NCBI GenBank assembly: GCA_902768105.1
Contig: CACXJZ010000001.1
Coordinates: 1-64,000, forward strand
Direction of reading: 5' to 3'
From: an uncultured Prevotellaceae bacterium
Lineage (GTDB): Bacteria; Bacteroidota; Bacteroidia; Bacteroidales; Bacteroidaceae
DNA length: 64,000 bases
Positions 1 to 8,575 of the stretch are shown here, in pieces. The notes under the pieces were generated by a model. The model saw only the letters and a program-made list of their open reading frames with translations. It did not search any database and had not been told where the DNA came from. Both the position numbers and the translations under genes were made by a program. The first letter of the stretch is position 1. Each line of letters begins with the position of its first letter.

Positions 1-26
1 CTTACCGCAATCTTGTCTTTTGCCAT
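1..26 (-). CDS. 5' end of an unidentified gene running off the window
   Basis: An ATG (complement of 24-26) opens a frame reading MAKDKIAVR before the window ends. Only nine codons are visible, so no family can be named. Support is indirect: a well-formed Bacteroidota promoter on this strand at 413-444 points toward it with no other convincing gene between. The leader would then be about 380 nt. Confidence 0.35.
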
Positions 27-412
27 AGTCGTAATTTGTTTTTTAATGGTTAAGGCTGCTTGAGCAGTCTCGACCGAAGGTTAATGTTTAGTGTTTCAAT
101 TCTCTAACCGCGGCGGTTTGGCGTTGAAAGGTGGCAGGTTTGTGCCTGCAGACCGGCACCCTGAAAGGGGATAGCCGGCACCCTGATGCCCGTAGGCCGG
201 CAGGTTTGTCATCCGATGTGCATCGGAGAGTTGCAAAGTGAGTTTCGGTTTTGACTTCGCTTGGCCTTCGCTTTGCCGCAGCCTTCACTCGCACTTTTAA
301 TCCTCCTGATTACATTGACAAGGGAAGTGCAAGGCGAATGCAGAGCCGAGCTCGCTCGAGCTATGCTGAGCCGCAGCCTTCACTCGTACTCGCAACTTCC
401 TAATTGCGAGTA
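27..412 (-). other. Long repeat- and hairpin-rich untranslated region
   Basis: No convincing gene lies here. It would be the leader of the minus-strand gene ending at the left edge. It contains a 10-bp perfect stem at 386-395/404-413, two copies of a GCCGCAGCCTTCACTCG segment (about 274-290 and 370-386), two copies of a CCGGCACCCTGA segment (about 153-184) flanked by two GGCAGGTTTGT segments, and near 61-82 a partial copy of the TCTCGACCGAAGG repeat also seen at 1633 and 12635. I do not recognise a known riboswitch in it. Confidence 0.4.
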
Positions 413-444
413 CAAAGGTACGAAAAGTTCGTGAGGTCTGCAAA
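413..444 (-). promoter_or_regulatory. Bacteroidota-type promoter, minus strand
   Basis: On the minus strand TTTG (444-441), exactly 20 bases, then TACCTTTG (420-413), which matches the TTTG-N19/20-TAnnTTTG consensus. It points left, toward the gene at 1-26. The -7 element abuts the 386-413 stem. Confidence 0.6.
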
Positions 445-554
445 TTATATGGCAAAAAAGACACGCAAAAAAGCACGCTCCTTTCTTAATGGATTCAGAA
501 TTCAGAATTCAGTTTTCTCATGAGCACTAAAAATCGGCGTGAAATATTTATTTG

Positions 555-562
555 TATCTTTG
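555..562 (+). promoter_or_regulatory. -7 element upstream of the first WG-repeat gene
   Basis: TATCTTTG matches TAnnTTTG and lies 20 bases before the ATG at 583. I see no clear -33 TTTG at the expected distance. Confidence 0.5.
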
Positions 563-582
563 CCACAACAAAAGCCAAATGA

Positions 583-1587
583 ATGATGAAAACAATCGTG
601 AAAATCCTATTGGCAGCAATTGTGCTGTCGCTCGCCCCCACCACATACGTTTGTGCACAGGGAAACATCGAGACGCCTGCGGAGCGCAAGGCACGTGAGG
701 CCCGTGAAGCCGAGGCAAAGCGAAAGAAGCAACAGCAGGAGGCTGCTGCCCGTCGCCAGCGCGAAGAGGAGGCCCGCAAGAAGCGTGAGGCTGAGGAAGC
801 CCGCAAGAAGCAAGAAGCTGAAGAAGAAGCCGCTTGCAAAGAACGCCTTGCCTCTTGTGGTAAGTTCTATGAAGGACTAGCCAACTTTAAAGACGAGAAT
901 TATCTATATGGCTTCATTGATGAGACGGGTAAGATTGTCATTCCCTGTAAGTGGAAATGGGCAGATCGTTTTTATGATGGCATAGCACGTGTTGCTGATG
1001 CCAATGGCAAATTTGGATATATTAATAAGGCAGGAACACTTGTAGTTCCCTGTCAGTGGAAATATGCTAATTATTATTTTACCGAAGGTTTGACTTACGT
1101 TAAAGATGATAATGACAAGTATGGTTTTATCAATGAATCCGGCACATTAGTTATTCCTTGTATATGGAAAGATACATGGTGTTTTAAAGAGGGTTTGGCA
1201 TATGTTAAGGACCAGAACGGAAAGTGTGGTTTCATTGACAAGACGGGCCAGTTGGTCATTCCCTGTAAGTGGGATGCTGCATTGGCATTTAGTGAGGGGC
1301 TGGCCAAAGTAAAGGACAACACCGGGAAATGGGGGTTTATCGATAAAACAGGTACTGTGATAATTCCTTGTAAGTGGTATGATGCGTGGACGTTCAACGA
1401 AGGTCTTGCCAATGTCAAGGATGCTAATGAAAAGTGGGGCTTTATTGACAAGACTGGCAAGATAATCCTTCCCTGTAAGTGGAGTGATACATATGGCTTC
1501 GGTTCTGCGGGGGAAGGTCTTGCTTCTGTTCAGGACGACAACGGAGTTTGGCACAAAATTGACAAAACAGGTAAGGTTGTAAAATGA
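583..1587 (+). CDS. Secreted WG-repeat protein with charged linker
   Basis: 334 aa, function unknown. Residues 1-25 are a signal peptide ending in CAQ, so the mature protein leaves the cytoplasm. Residues about 30-90 form a Lys/Arg/Glu-rich, probably helical coiled stretch rich in ERKA, REA and KKQ motifs. From about residue 95 to the end there are six WG (WG_beta_rep) repeats of about 46 aa plus a terminal half repeat, each with a core like GFIDKTGKVVIPCKW. The Cys in the IPC-x-W core recurs in nearly every repeat. Two adjacent ATGs (583, 586) are possible starts. It is followed 10 bases later by a broken paralogue and has close paralogues at 5716, 7005 and 9807. Secretion is seen in the sequence; a binding or scaffold role is only a guess. 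Confidence 0.85.
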   Translation: MMKTIVKILLAAIVLSLAPTTYVCAQGNIETPAERKAREAREAEAKRKKQQQEAAARRQREEEARKKREAEEARKKQEAEEEAACKERLASCGKFYEGLANFKDENYLYGFIDETGKIVIPCKWKWADRFYDGIARVADANGKFGYINKAGTLVVPCQWKYANYYFTEGLTYVKDDNDKYGFINESGTLVIPCIWKDTWCFKEGLAYVKDQNGKCGFIDKTGQLVIPCKWDAALAFSEGLAKVKDNTGKWGFIDKTGTVIIPCKWYDAWTFNEGLANVKDANEKWGFIDKTGKIILPCKWSDTYGFGSAGEGLASVQDDNGVWHKIDKTGKVVK

Positions 1588-1597
1588 TAAGTCTATA

Positions 1598-2312
1598 ATG
1601 AAGAACATTGTAAAAATCCTATTGGCAGTATTGACCGGCAGTCGAGCCTGCTCACGTTCGGAAAAACGAACAAGTTTGTTTTTCTCTTTCTTAATCGTGT
1701 GGAAAGTTCTATGAAGGTTTAGCATATTACAAAGATGCCAATAAAATGTATGGTTTTATTGACAAGACTGGTAAGATGGTCATACCCTGTCAATGGAGGT
1801 CTGTAGGAAATTTTAGTGAGGGCCTTGCTTTGGCCCGCGGCGTCAACGGAAAGTGGGGCTTTATCGACAAGACGGGCAAGGTAGTCATTTCTTATCAATG
1901 GGAAGACGCATGGTCTTTTAACGAGGGCATGGCTGCGGTCCAGGATTCAAACGACAAGTGGGGATTCGTCAATAAGACGGGTAGGGTAGTTGTCACCTGC
2001 CAATGGAAATTTACTGAGCTTTTCTGTAAGGGGTTGGCTGTTGTTGAAGACGCTAACGGTAAGCATGGGTATATTGACAAGACAGGCAAGGTAGTCATAC
2101 CCTGTCAATGGAAAAGAGCCTGGCCTTTTAGAGAAGAGGTTGCTTGGGTTCAGAATTTCAAGGAAAAGTGGGGGCTTATTGACATGACGGGCAAGTTGAT
2201 TACCCCCTGCAGGTGGAAATCGATATCGCCTTTCCGAGATGGCCAGGCTGGGGTCATGGATACCAAGGGTAAAACCTATATCGTTGACAAAACAGGAAAG
2301 ATTATTGAATAA
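1598..2312 (+). pseudogene. WG-repeat gene broken by a 65-bp hairpin insertion
   Basis: The ATG at 1598 begins a signal peptide (MKNIVKILLAV) almost identical at DNA level to the gene at 7005. After eleven codons the homology stops at 1633 and a 65-bp foreign segment follows; the frame then ends at a TGA near 1713. Homology resumes at 1698 with CGKFYEGLAYYKDANK, matching residues about 91-106 of the preceding protein, followed by five WG repeats and a terminal half repeat to the stop at 2312. A TAA at 1692 closes the downstream frame. The rest of the signal peptide, the charged linker and the cleavage site are missing. An ATG at 1746 could give a 188-aa cytoplasmic fragment, but it has no export signal. 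Confidence 0.8.
1633..1697. repeat. Short hairpin element inside the WG pseudogene
   Basis: This segment separates the signal-peptide codons from the WG repeats of a broken gene. It has GACC-n-GTCGAG, then CTCACGTTCG, then a near-perfect 11-bp stem (1661-1671/1674-1684, one mismatch), then CTTAATCG. The same order, with a different stem sequence, occurs at 12635-12698. The shared flanks with a variable stem suggest a small dispersed element. Confidence 0.6.
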
Positions 2313-2318
2313 TTGATA

Positions 2319-2696
2319 ATGATGTTACTACTCATAGCCCTATTGATTTGCCACTATTTGGCGGACTTCTGCCTGACGTGGCCGGCGCTGATTCGTTCGA
2401 AGGCTGACGGACGGAACGTGTGGCCGATAGTGTTGCATGCAGCGGTTCATGCGGTGCTGATGGGAGTATGCTTGCTGGTGTTTGGAGTCACTACGGAACA
2501 GCTCTTTTTGTTGATGTCGTTGGAACTGGTGACTCATTTTGTTATTGATGTATGTAAGGCTGCTGTATCCGTAAAGATTCCCTTGCTTGCAGACATCAAA
2601 CAGAAACCCTACTGGGTGCTCTTTGGCTTAGACCAACTCTTGCATCAATTGGTTGTGGTCGTAATATGGTATGCAGTAAGTATAGTAGTAGAATAA
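2319..2696 (+). CDS. DUF3307 family membrane protein, copy 1
   Basis: 125 aa with about four hydrophobic segments. The N-terminus carries the family pattern CHYLADFCLTWP followed by IRSKADGRNVWP, and a His-containing second helix (LHAAVHAVLMG). The family has no assigned biochemical role. An upstream in-frame TTG exists at 2313, but the paralogue at 10723 begins with MVLLLIALL, so the ATG at 2319 (MMLLLIALL) is preferred. It starts 7 bases after the WG pseudogene and is nearly identical at nucleotide level to 10723-11100, including the TAGTAGAATAA end. The duplication looks recent. Confidence 0.8.
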   Translation: MMLLLIALLICHYLADFCLTWPALIRSKADGRNVWPIVLHAAVHAVLMGVCLLVFGVTTEQLFLLMSLELVTHFVIDVCKAAVSVKIPLLADIKQKPYWVLFGLDQLLHQLVVVVIWYAVSIVVE

Positions 2697-2723
2697 AGTA
2701 GTAAATAGAACGTTTGAAAATAT

Positions 2724-4307
2724 ATGGAACCGCAAATAACACTTCAACTTGGAACGGAGTTGCGTAATGGCTCATACCGTGTGGAAAGAATACTTGGGTC
2801 GGGTGGTTTTGGCAATACCTATGTGATAACCAATCTGAACCTTGACGTGGTATGTGCCATGAAGGAGTTTTTTATGCGTGGCATCAACCTGCGTGAGGGT
2901 AATACTGTGACTGTCAGTGTGCCAGAAAATCGTCCGTCGTTCGATGCTCAGCGTGAGAAATTTAAGAAAGAGGCACAGCGTCTTTGGAAACTGAAGAATG
3001 ACCATATCGTCAAGGTACATGACTTGTTCGAAGAGAATGGTACCGTGTATTACGTCATGGACTTCATTGACGGCGAGTCGCTGAGCGAACGTCTGAAGCG
3101 TCTGGGTCGTCCATTCACCGATGCCGAAGTGGAACCCCTGTTGCGTCAGGCTCTCGATGCACTGGAGTCGGTACACCGCCAGAAGATTTGGCACCTCGAC
3201 ATCAAGCCTGCTAACATGATGGTTGACAAGCAAGGGCACTTGTACCTCATTGATTTTGGCGCTTCCAAGCAGTTACGTAACAACGAAGGTGTTACAGTGC
3301 CTACATCAACGGCCTTGGCATATACACCTGGCTATGCACCCTTTGAGCAAATAGATCAGGATATGCGTTCTTTTGGTCCTTGGACAGACCTCTATGCCTT
3401 GGGTGCTACGCTCTATAAACTGCTGACTGACGACACACCGCCCTCGTCCAGTAATATATTGGCAATGGGAGGTAATCTCCAGTTTCCACCGCAGGTCAGC
3501 TACCGCATGCAGAAGCTTATTGCATGGATGATGAATCCTGCCTACACGCAGCGTCCGCAGTCGGCAGCTGATGTTCGCAAGTTCCTTGACGAGTCAGTCG
3601 TGACGGAAGAAGAGACGATTATTGACGAGCCAGTCTTCGTTCCTAGCGAGGAAACAGAGCGACTGGCCAACCCAAAAGATTACCAATCTGAGCCGGATAC
3701 TGTCGAGCCTAAGCCTTATAGAGCCCCCTCTTCAGGTGACGGTGTGACCATTTATCCTGATACAGAGATGATAGAATTCCAATACACGGGTGCAAGTATT
3801 CCACCGCCTTATCATCGTAGTTACGAGGTATCCATCACACGACAGTTGCTTCGGCTAAGAATATATTGCTATGATGATTTGCTGTATGAAGGTAATTTAC
3901 CGTTTGACAGCGCTAGATTCAATATGCTTATAGACACAATTTCTTCTCTGAATATTCATATTACACCACTTCAGAAAAGCTATGCTACAGGAGGGGAGAC
4001 ATTGTCGTTGAATCTCCACCGCAAAGGTGATACTTATCTGTCTGTCTATTCTTACGGAAATGAATACAGCTATTTTGAGGGTACAACCGATGCAAACCTA
4101 TATTTGTTGAAACAGGATATTGAGAAATGTATTCCAGGCTTCTCTTCTTTGATTGCGCAAGAGAGTGGAACTTCTAGAGAAGAGAACAGTTCCGATGAAG
4201 TTGCCGATACCTCAGGGAGTGGTTTAAAGGTTGAGTGGTGGTTGAGTATGCTTCTCATCGCAGCACTTCTCTTGTTGGGTTATTTTGGTATAGAGATATT
4301 TAAATAA
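2724..4307 (+). CDS. Membrane-anchored Ser/Thr protein kinase
   Basis: 527 aa. A Hanks-type kinase domain spans about residues 18-285: glycine loop GSGGFG (25-30), invariant Lys47 in CAMKEFF, catalytic loop HLDIKPAN with Asp159 and Asn164 (Leu replaces the usual Arg of HRD), DFG at 177-179 and an APFEQ-type activation segment. About 60 aa of acidic/Pro-rich linker follow, then an unrecognised domain (about 350-470), and a C-terminal hydrophobic helix (about 503-524) that would anchor the protein with the kinase in the cytoplasm. Bacterial kinases of this class phosphorylate proteins on Ser/Thr; targets here are unknown. It begins 27 bases after the DUF3307 gene, so co-expression with the WG/DUF3307 unit is plausible. 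Confidence 0.85.
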   Translation: MEPQITLQLGTELRNGSYRVERILGSGGFGNTYVITNLNLDVVCAMKEFFMRGINLREGNTVTVSVPENRPSFDAQREKFKKEAQRLWKLKNDHIVKVHDLFEENGTVYYVMDFIDGESLSERLKRLGRPFTDAEVEPLLRQALDALESVHRQKIWHLDIKPANMMVDKQGHLYLIDFGASKQLRNNEGVTVPTSTALAYTPGYAPFEQIDQDMRSFGPWTDLYALGATLYKLLTDDTPPSSSNILAMGGNLQFPPQVSYRMQKLIAWMMNPAYTQRPQSAADVRKFLDESVVTEEETIIDEPVFVPSEETERLANPKDYQSEPDTVEPKPYRAPSSGDGVTIYPDTEMIEFQYTGASIPPPYHRSYEVSITRQLLRLRIYCYDDLLYEGNLPFDSARFNMLIDTISSLNIHITPLQKSYATGGETLSLNLHRKGDTYLSVYSYGNEYSYFEGTTDANLYLLKQDIEKCIPGFSSLIAQESGTSREENSSDEVADTSGSGLKVEWWLSMLLIAALLLLGYFGIEIFK

Positions 4308-4340
4308 TGATTGGCAAGGTAATGATAACTAACAACTGAA

Positions 4341-5669
4341 ATGATGAAAAAAATAATGCTTTTGGTAGCAATGGGGCTTTACTGTCTATGCGGACAGGCT
4401 CAGTTTTCCCACCTCTCATTTATGGGATTTCCTATGAACGAGCGTCTTGAAACCTTTATGGAGAAACTGAGAAGCGTGGGGTTTGTTGGCGAATACAAGG
4501 AGGACTCATACGAAGGTGAATTCATAGAAATGAAAGGCTCATACAGAGGCAAGTATGTAACATTGCACTTCAACATGACACGTAAGAGCAAGTTGGTATA
4601 TAGTGTAAACATGGCACTCGACAAACCTTGCGCTACCGAGGCAGAGGCACGCGAGATATTCAAATTGTGGAAAACATTTCTTGTGCCTAACCCGGGACCC
4701 TTAATGATACTTGATGAGAGACGCTCCCGCAACAGCTACTCAGAATGGCTGATGGCGGGCATCAATTCAGATGTGGGTACCATAAGCCTCTATTTTGGAT
4801 ATACGCAGAAAGGCAATGTTAAAAAGGATTTCTATGTAAATTTATATTTCACTGACACACAGAACTTTAATCTGGAAGTGTCAGAAGGCTTGGTGGAGAT
4901 ATATGACGGAGAACCTGCCACGACAACACCCGAGACAGGCGACGGGAATCCGACAGAAATAGCAGCTACAATAGACGAACCCCAAGACAAACCTAATGAA
5001 AACGAGCAACTGACGGGGAACGGACAACCCAACTGGAACTTCATCTTGTATGTAGCACCCCCAGCAGGTCATATTACCAGAGAAGAAGCGGGTGGTAGAG
5101 ACCCCTACATAGAAGAGCCTATGCCGAAAAAGAAAGGGAAAAGAACTGACGAACCCCACCAAATCATCCAATGGCCCATAGGCCCCAGTTCTGGTAATGT
5201 CTATCTTGGAAATGAAGAAGAGCAACCTGACAGTTTAAATGAACTATACTGTGGAGTCAATGCCATAGAATTTGTCTTTGCCCTGTTTCTCAGGGACGAT
5301 TTCAGTTATGCACATGACTTTGTCCTAGAGACCGAGGAACTGTGTTTCAACACCTCAAACGACAAGAAAACCTATTTCTCTGCAAACCGAACCCTCGGAG
5401 ACAAGGAAAATGTATGGATAGAAAGGACGGACAAAAAAAGCAATTCCATCAGCAAGGCTCAAATTACTGTTCATAAGTGGGAGGATGACGAAATCATAGA
5501 TTTTATTAAGAATCTGGGATTTGAACAGACAAACCTAAAAGATGATACAAATGATATTGTTCCATCTATAACTCGAACATATACGAGTGAAAAGTATCCG
5601 TTTACTATTAATTTTGTCACATTCTATAGCTCTAATGGAACACTAAAAACTATTGAGTTCAAGCGATAG
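4341..5669 (+). CDS. Secreted protein of unknown function
   Basis: 442 aa; I do not recognise the family. Residues 1-20 form a signal peptide ending CGQAQ. An N-terminal globular part (about 25-180) contains FMGFPMNERLETFMEKLRSVGF, a pattern I associate with uncharacterised Bacteroidota exported proteins. A polar Thr/Pro/Glu-rich spacer (about 185-280) follows, then a C-terminal globular part (about 295-442). Adjacent ATGs at 4341 and 4344 are both possible starts. It lies 33 bases after the kinase gene and 46 bases before a small WG gene, which suggests one transcription unit. Confidence 0.7.
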   Translation: MMKKIMLLVAMGLYCLCGQAQFSHLSFMGFPMNERLETFMEKLRSVGFVGEYKEDSYEGEFIEMKGSYRGKYVTLHFNMTRKSKLVYSVNMALDKPCATEAEAREIFKLWKTFLVPNPGPLMILDERRSRNSYSEWLMAGINSDVGTISLYFGYTQKGNVKKDFYVNLYFTDTQNFNLEVSEGLVEIYDGEPATTTPETGDGNPTEIAATIDEPQDKPNENEQLTGNGQPNWNFILYVAPPAGHITREEAGGRDPYIEEPMPKKKGKRTDEPHQIIQWPIGPSSGNVYLGNEEEQPDSLNELYCGVNAIEFVFALFLRDDFSYAHDFVLETEELCFNTSNDKKTYFSANRTLGDKENVWIERTDKKSNSISKAQITVHKWEDDEIIDFIKNLGFEQTNLKDDTNDIVPSITRTYTSEKYPFTINFVTFYSSNGTLKTIEFKR

Positions 5670-5715
5670 AGAGCACAGGAACATTTTACCAAAAGAAACT
5701 TATAATTATCAGTTG

Positions 5716-5994
5716 ATGAAAAGGATTATCAATGTATTATTAGTCGCCCTTGTGCTGACGTTCGTGCCTGCATCGTATGCCTGTGCGCAGCGGAAAGTGC
5801 GAGGTGAGTCCCGCGAGGATCTGGCTGCTGTCTTGGATGACAACTGGAAGTGTGGCTTTATCGACAAAACTGGAAAGTTGGTCATCCCCTGCCAGTGGAA
5901 AGGTGCAAAATATTTCCGCAATGGAATGGCTGAGGTAAAGGATGCCGACGGGAAAACATATTTTATTGATAAGACAGGTAAGGTTGTACAATAA
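5716..5994 (+). CDS. Short secreted WG-repeat protein
   Basis: 92 aa. The start chosen is the ATG at 5716, because it gives a signal peptide (MKRIINVLLVALVL...SYACAQ) matching that of the paralogue at 9807; the frame stays open upstream to 5653, but that stretch is not like the family. After the signal peptide there is one complete WG repeat (FIDKTGKLVIPCQW) and a terminal half repeat (FIDKTGKVVQ). The charged linker of the 583 and 7005 proteins is absent. It may be a contracted copy of a longer gene, since tandem repeats this similar can lose units by recombination. Confidence 0.75.
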   Translation: MKRIINVLLVALVLTFVPASYACAQRKVRGESREDLAAVLDDNWKCGFIDKTGKLVIPCQWKGAKYFRNGMAEVKDADGKTYFIDKTGKVVQ

Positions 5995-6025
5995 GTTGAA
6001 TGATTTGCCTGGAAACAAAAAAGCA

Positions 6026-6060
6026 ACGGAGAACGTCATAGCGATGTTCTCCGTTATTAT
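6026..6060. terminator. Hairpin between convergent genes
   Basis: A 9-bp perfect stem ACGGAGAAC/GTTCTCCGT (6026-6034/6046-6054) is followed on the plus strand by TATTATTTATG. It lies between the small WG gene and the convergent Sel1-repeat gene. The T tract is weak, so termination strength is uncertain. Confidence 0.55.
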
Positions 6061-6083
6061 TTATGTGTCGATTGATTCCTTGT

Positions 6084-6872
6084 TTATTGTCCCAATTCAT
6101 CCAACGTTCTTTGGGCTTTTCCGTGTCCTTGTGCTGCCGCTTTTCTCAACCAATAGACTGCTTGATTAGTGTCCTTTAAAACGCCCTTACCTTCATAGTA
6201 GAGAATTCCCAAGTTGTATTGAGCATCGGCATATCCCTGCTCTGCTGCTTTAGTAAACAAGGAGGCGGCCTGTCTGAAGTCCAAATCTACTCCATCACCA
6301 TTGCGATAGCAAAGGCCTAAGTTGCATTGAGCATTGGCAAATCCCTGCTCTGCCGCTTTACTCCACCAAAAGACTGCTTGATTGGCGTCCTTTTGCACTC
6401 CTGTACCTGTGATATAGCAAAAACCTAAGTTGTTTTGAGCATCGGCATATCCCTGCTCCGCCGCTTTCCGATACCAAAAGATGGCCTGATTTATGTCCAT
6501 TTGCACTCCTTTACCTTTACGATAGCAAACACCTAAATTGTTTTGAGCATTGGCATATCCCTGCTCTGCTGCTTTCCGAAACCAAGAGACTGCCTGTTGG
6601 TAGTCTATTGCCACTCCTATACCTTCATCATAGCAAAGACCTAATAAATACTGGCCTCTGGCATGTCCTTTTTCAGCCGCTTTTCTAAACCAAGAGACTG
6701 CCTGCTTGTAGTCTTTTGTCACGCCAAAACCTTGAATATAGTAGCTTCCTAAAGTGACTTGGGCTTCAGCATTTCCTGCTTCTGCCTTTGTTTTAACTTC
6801 TTTATAGCTCTCCTGTGCACAACACATGAGAGGGAACAACACGGATAATAAAATGATGATAAGCTTTTTCAT
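6084..6872 (-). CDS. Secreted Sel1-repeat protein
   Basis: 262 aa. The signal peptide (about 1-19, MKKLIIILLSVLFPLMCCAQ) is followed by six Sel1-like repeats of 36 aa, recognisable as NNLGVCYRKGKGV...A-x-x-WYRKAAEQGYA, and a C-terminal capping helix. Sel1 repeats form TPR-like solenoids that bind other proteins; partner unknown. The two Cys near the cleavage site do not form a clear lipobox, so secretion or periplasmic location is more likely than lipidation. It lies on the opposite strand to the WG genes and has a paralogue at 8621-9433 also placed between WG genes. A -7 element (TATATTTG, complement of 6899-6906) lies upstream. Confidence 0.85.
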   Translation of the reverse strand: MKKLIIILLSVLFPLMCCAQESYKEVKTKAEAGNAEAQVTLGSYYIQGFGVTKDYKQAVSWFRKAAEKGHARGQYLLGLCYDEGIGVAIDYQQAVSWFRKAAEQGYANAQNNLGVCYRKGKGVQMDINQAIFWYRKAAEQGYADAQNNLGFCYITGTGVQKDANQAVFWWSKAAEQGFANAQCNLGLCYRNGDGVDLDFRQAASLFTKAAEQGYADAQYNLGILYYEGKGVLKDTNQAVYWLRKAAAQGHGKAQRTLDELGQ

Positions 6873-6898
6873 ATTAGTATTTTTTATAGTTTGTTTTG

Positions 6899-6906
6899 CA
6901 AATATA
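6899..6906 (-). promoter_or_regulatory. -7 element of the Sel1 gene
   Basis: The complement reads TATATTTG, 26 bases before the ATG of the Sel1 gene. CAAA runs at 6919-6926 could be the -33 element, though the spacing is short. Confidence 0.45.
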
Positions 6907-6946
6907 CGGAATATTTTTCAAACAAACGAATTAATCAGCGAAAAAG

Positions 6947-6978
6947 TTTGGACGTCTCACCATTTTTCTTTATCTTTG
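6947..6978 (+). promoter_or_regulatory. Promoter of the long WG-repeat gene
   Basis: TTTG (6947-6950), 20 bases, TATCTTTG (6971-6978): a full match to the Bacteroidota primary-sigma consensus, ending 26 bases before the ATG at 7005. It lies back to back with the Sel1-gene promoter. Confidence 0.75.
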
Positions 6979-7004
6979 CCCACGATAAACAAACAATTGT
7001 GCTT

Positions 7005-8285
7005 ATGAAGAACATTGTGAAAATCCTATTGGCAGTATTTGTGCTGTCGCTGACTCCCAACACTTACGTTTGTGCACAAGGGAGGATAGAGACGCCTGCG
7101 GAACGCAAGGCTCGTGAGGCGAGGGAAGCTGGTGCGAAGAAGAGACGTCAACAGCAGGATGCGGCTGCCAAGCGTCAGCGTGAAGAGGCGGAACGCAAAA
7201 GACGTGAGGCTGAAGAACTTAATAAGCTAGATTGTATAAAACCATTTTCTAATGGTTTTATTGTAGTATGGAATAAACTGGGAAAACATGGTTTTATGGA
7301 TAAGACTGGGAAACTTGTTATTCCCTGTCAGTGGAGTCGCGCCTGGGATTTTAAAGATGGTCTTGCTTTAGTAGAAACCAAAAATGAGAGTGAGGGAATT
7401 CGTTATGGGTTTGTTAATACAGCAGGTGAAGTAGTTGTTCCTTGTGTTTGGAATAGTGCATTGTCTTTTAGCGAAGGCATGGCATATGTCAAGAATAACG
7501 ACCATAAGTGTGGATTCATTGACAAGACAGGTAAGGTGGTCATTCCCTGTAAGTGGATAAATGCATATTCTTTCAGCGAGGGTCTTGCTGCTGTTCAGGA
7601 CGCCAGCGGAAAGTATGGCTTTATCGATAAGACAGGCACGTTGGTTATTCCCTGCAAGTGGAAGTGGGCAGGATGGTTCAAAGAAGGATTAGCTAGAGTA
7701 AAGGATGATAATGAGAACTCTGGCTATATCGACAAGACAGGCAAGGAGGTCATTCCCTGCCAGTGGGATATCCTCGGGTCTTTCAGCGATGGGTTGGCCT
7801 CTGTTAAGGGAAGTGGCGGCAAGTATGGCTTTATTGACAAGACGGGTAAGGTGGTCATTCCCTGCCAGTGGGAAAATGTAGGGGATTTCAGTGAGGGTTT
7901 GGCATGGGTTAGAGACGAAAACTGGAAATATGGATGTATTGATAAAACAGGGAAATTGATTATTCCTTGTCAGTGGAGTGGCTGGGGAATTAATTTTCAT
8001 GGAGGAGTAGCTCGTGTTGAGGATAAGGACAGAAATATTGGCTATATTGACAAAACTGGTAAAATGATTATACCTCGTCAATGGAGAATTGCTGGTAATT
8101 TCCGTGAGGGATTAGCCTATGTGTGGGATAATAATCATAAATATGGCTATGTTGACAAAACAGGTTGTGTTGTTATACCATGCCATTGGGAAAAAGCTTT
8201 AGATTTTAGTGAAGGAGTAGCACCTGTCATGGACGATAATGGCGTTTGGCATGTTATTGACAAGACAGGAAAGATAATAGAGTAA
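7005..8285 (+). CDS. Secreted WG-repeat protein, longest copy
   Basis: 426 aa. The ATG at 7005 is chosen over more distant in-frame starts because it sits behind the promoter at 6947-6978 and opens a signal peptide (MKNIVKILLAVFVLSL...VCAQ) matching its paralogues. A charged helical linker (ERKAREAREAGAKKRRQQQ, about residues 30-70) follows, as in the 583 protein. Nine WG repeats plus a terminal half repeat fill the rest, with a Cys in most IPC-x-W cores (one repeat has IPR-x-W). The first 25 codons are nearly identical in DNA to the broken copy at 1598, which implies recent duplication or gene conversion. It is followed 18 bases later by a small membrane protein. Function unknown. Confidence 0.85.
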   Translation: MKNIVKILLAVFVLSLTPNTYVCAQGRIETPAERKAREAREAGAKKRRQQQDAAAKRQREEAERKRREAEELNKLDCIKPFSNGFIVVWNKLGKHGFMDKTGKLVIPCQWSRAWDFKDGLALVETKNESEGIRYGFVNTAGEVVVPCVWNSALSFSEGMAYVKNNDHKCGFIDKTGKVVIPCKWINAYSFSEGLAAVQDASGKYGFIDKTGTLVIPCKWKWAGWFKEGLARVKDDNENSGYIDKTGKEVIPCQWDILGSFSDGLASVKGSGGKYGFIDKTGKVVIPCQWENVGDFSEGLAWVRDENWKYGCIDKTGKLIIPCQWSGWGINFHGGVARVEDKDRNIGYIDKTGKMIIPRQWRIAGNFREGLAYVWDNNHKYGYVDKTGCVVIPCHWEKALDFSEGVAPVMDDNGVWHVIDKTGKIIE

Positions 8286-8303
8286 CTAATCTAAAACGAA
8301 TAC

Positions 8304-8525
8304 ATGATGGACAAGAAGACGAGAAACATTCTGATTATTGTGATTTGCATTGTGGCGCTGCTGCCATTGTTGTTGATTCTCTTAGGTGTGGGTGCCTTCA
8401 TTTTTGGCGACATCATGCGCTCTGGTGACGGAGAAGGTGTTGGCAATTTGCTGAAGTATATCGGTATTGCCATTATCGTTATCGGCGTTCCCCTTACGCT
8501 GTTCCTGACCAGAAAGAAAGAGTAA
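8304..8525 (+). CDS. Small membrane protein with two helices
   Basis: 73 aa; family not recognised. Basic N-terminus (MMDKKTRN), a hydrophobic helix (about 9-33), a short Gly/Asp-rich loop, a second helix (about 48-67) and a basic tail (TRKKE). It lies directly after the long WG gene. A truncated paralogue sits at 11130, after another WG/DUF3307 pair, so it appears to belong to the same repeated cassette. The DNA before its ATG (TAACTNATCTAAAACNNATACAT) is shared with the paralogue. Confidence 0.65.
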   Translation: MMDKKTRNILIIVICIVALLPLLLILLGVGAFIFGDIMRSGDGEGVGNLLKYIGIAIIVIGVPLTLFLTRKKE

Positions 8526-8575
8526 CTATGTTTATTATTGAATGAAAGGACAAGATTGATGTGACAGTAACAGTA

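Noticed and set aside
88..294. 68-codon minus-strand frame with a basic product
   Set aside because: It begins with GTG, covers the repeat-rich leader, has no domain or signal, and its codons follow the direct repeats.
2724..4307. Possible dead kinase because HRD is HLD
   Set aside because: Catalytic Asp159, Lys47, Asn164 and DFG are all present; the Arg position varies in active bacterial kinases.
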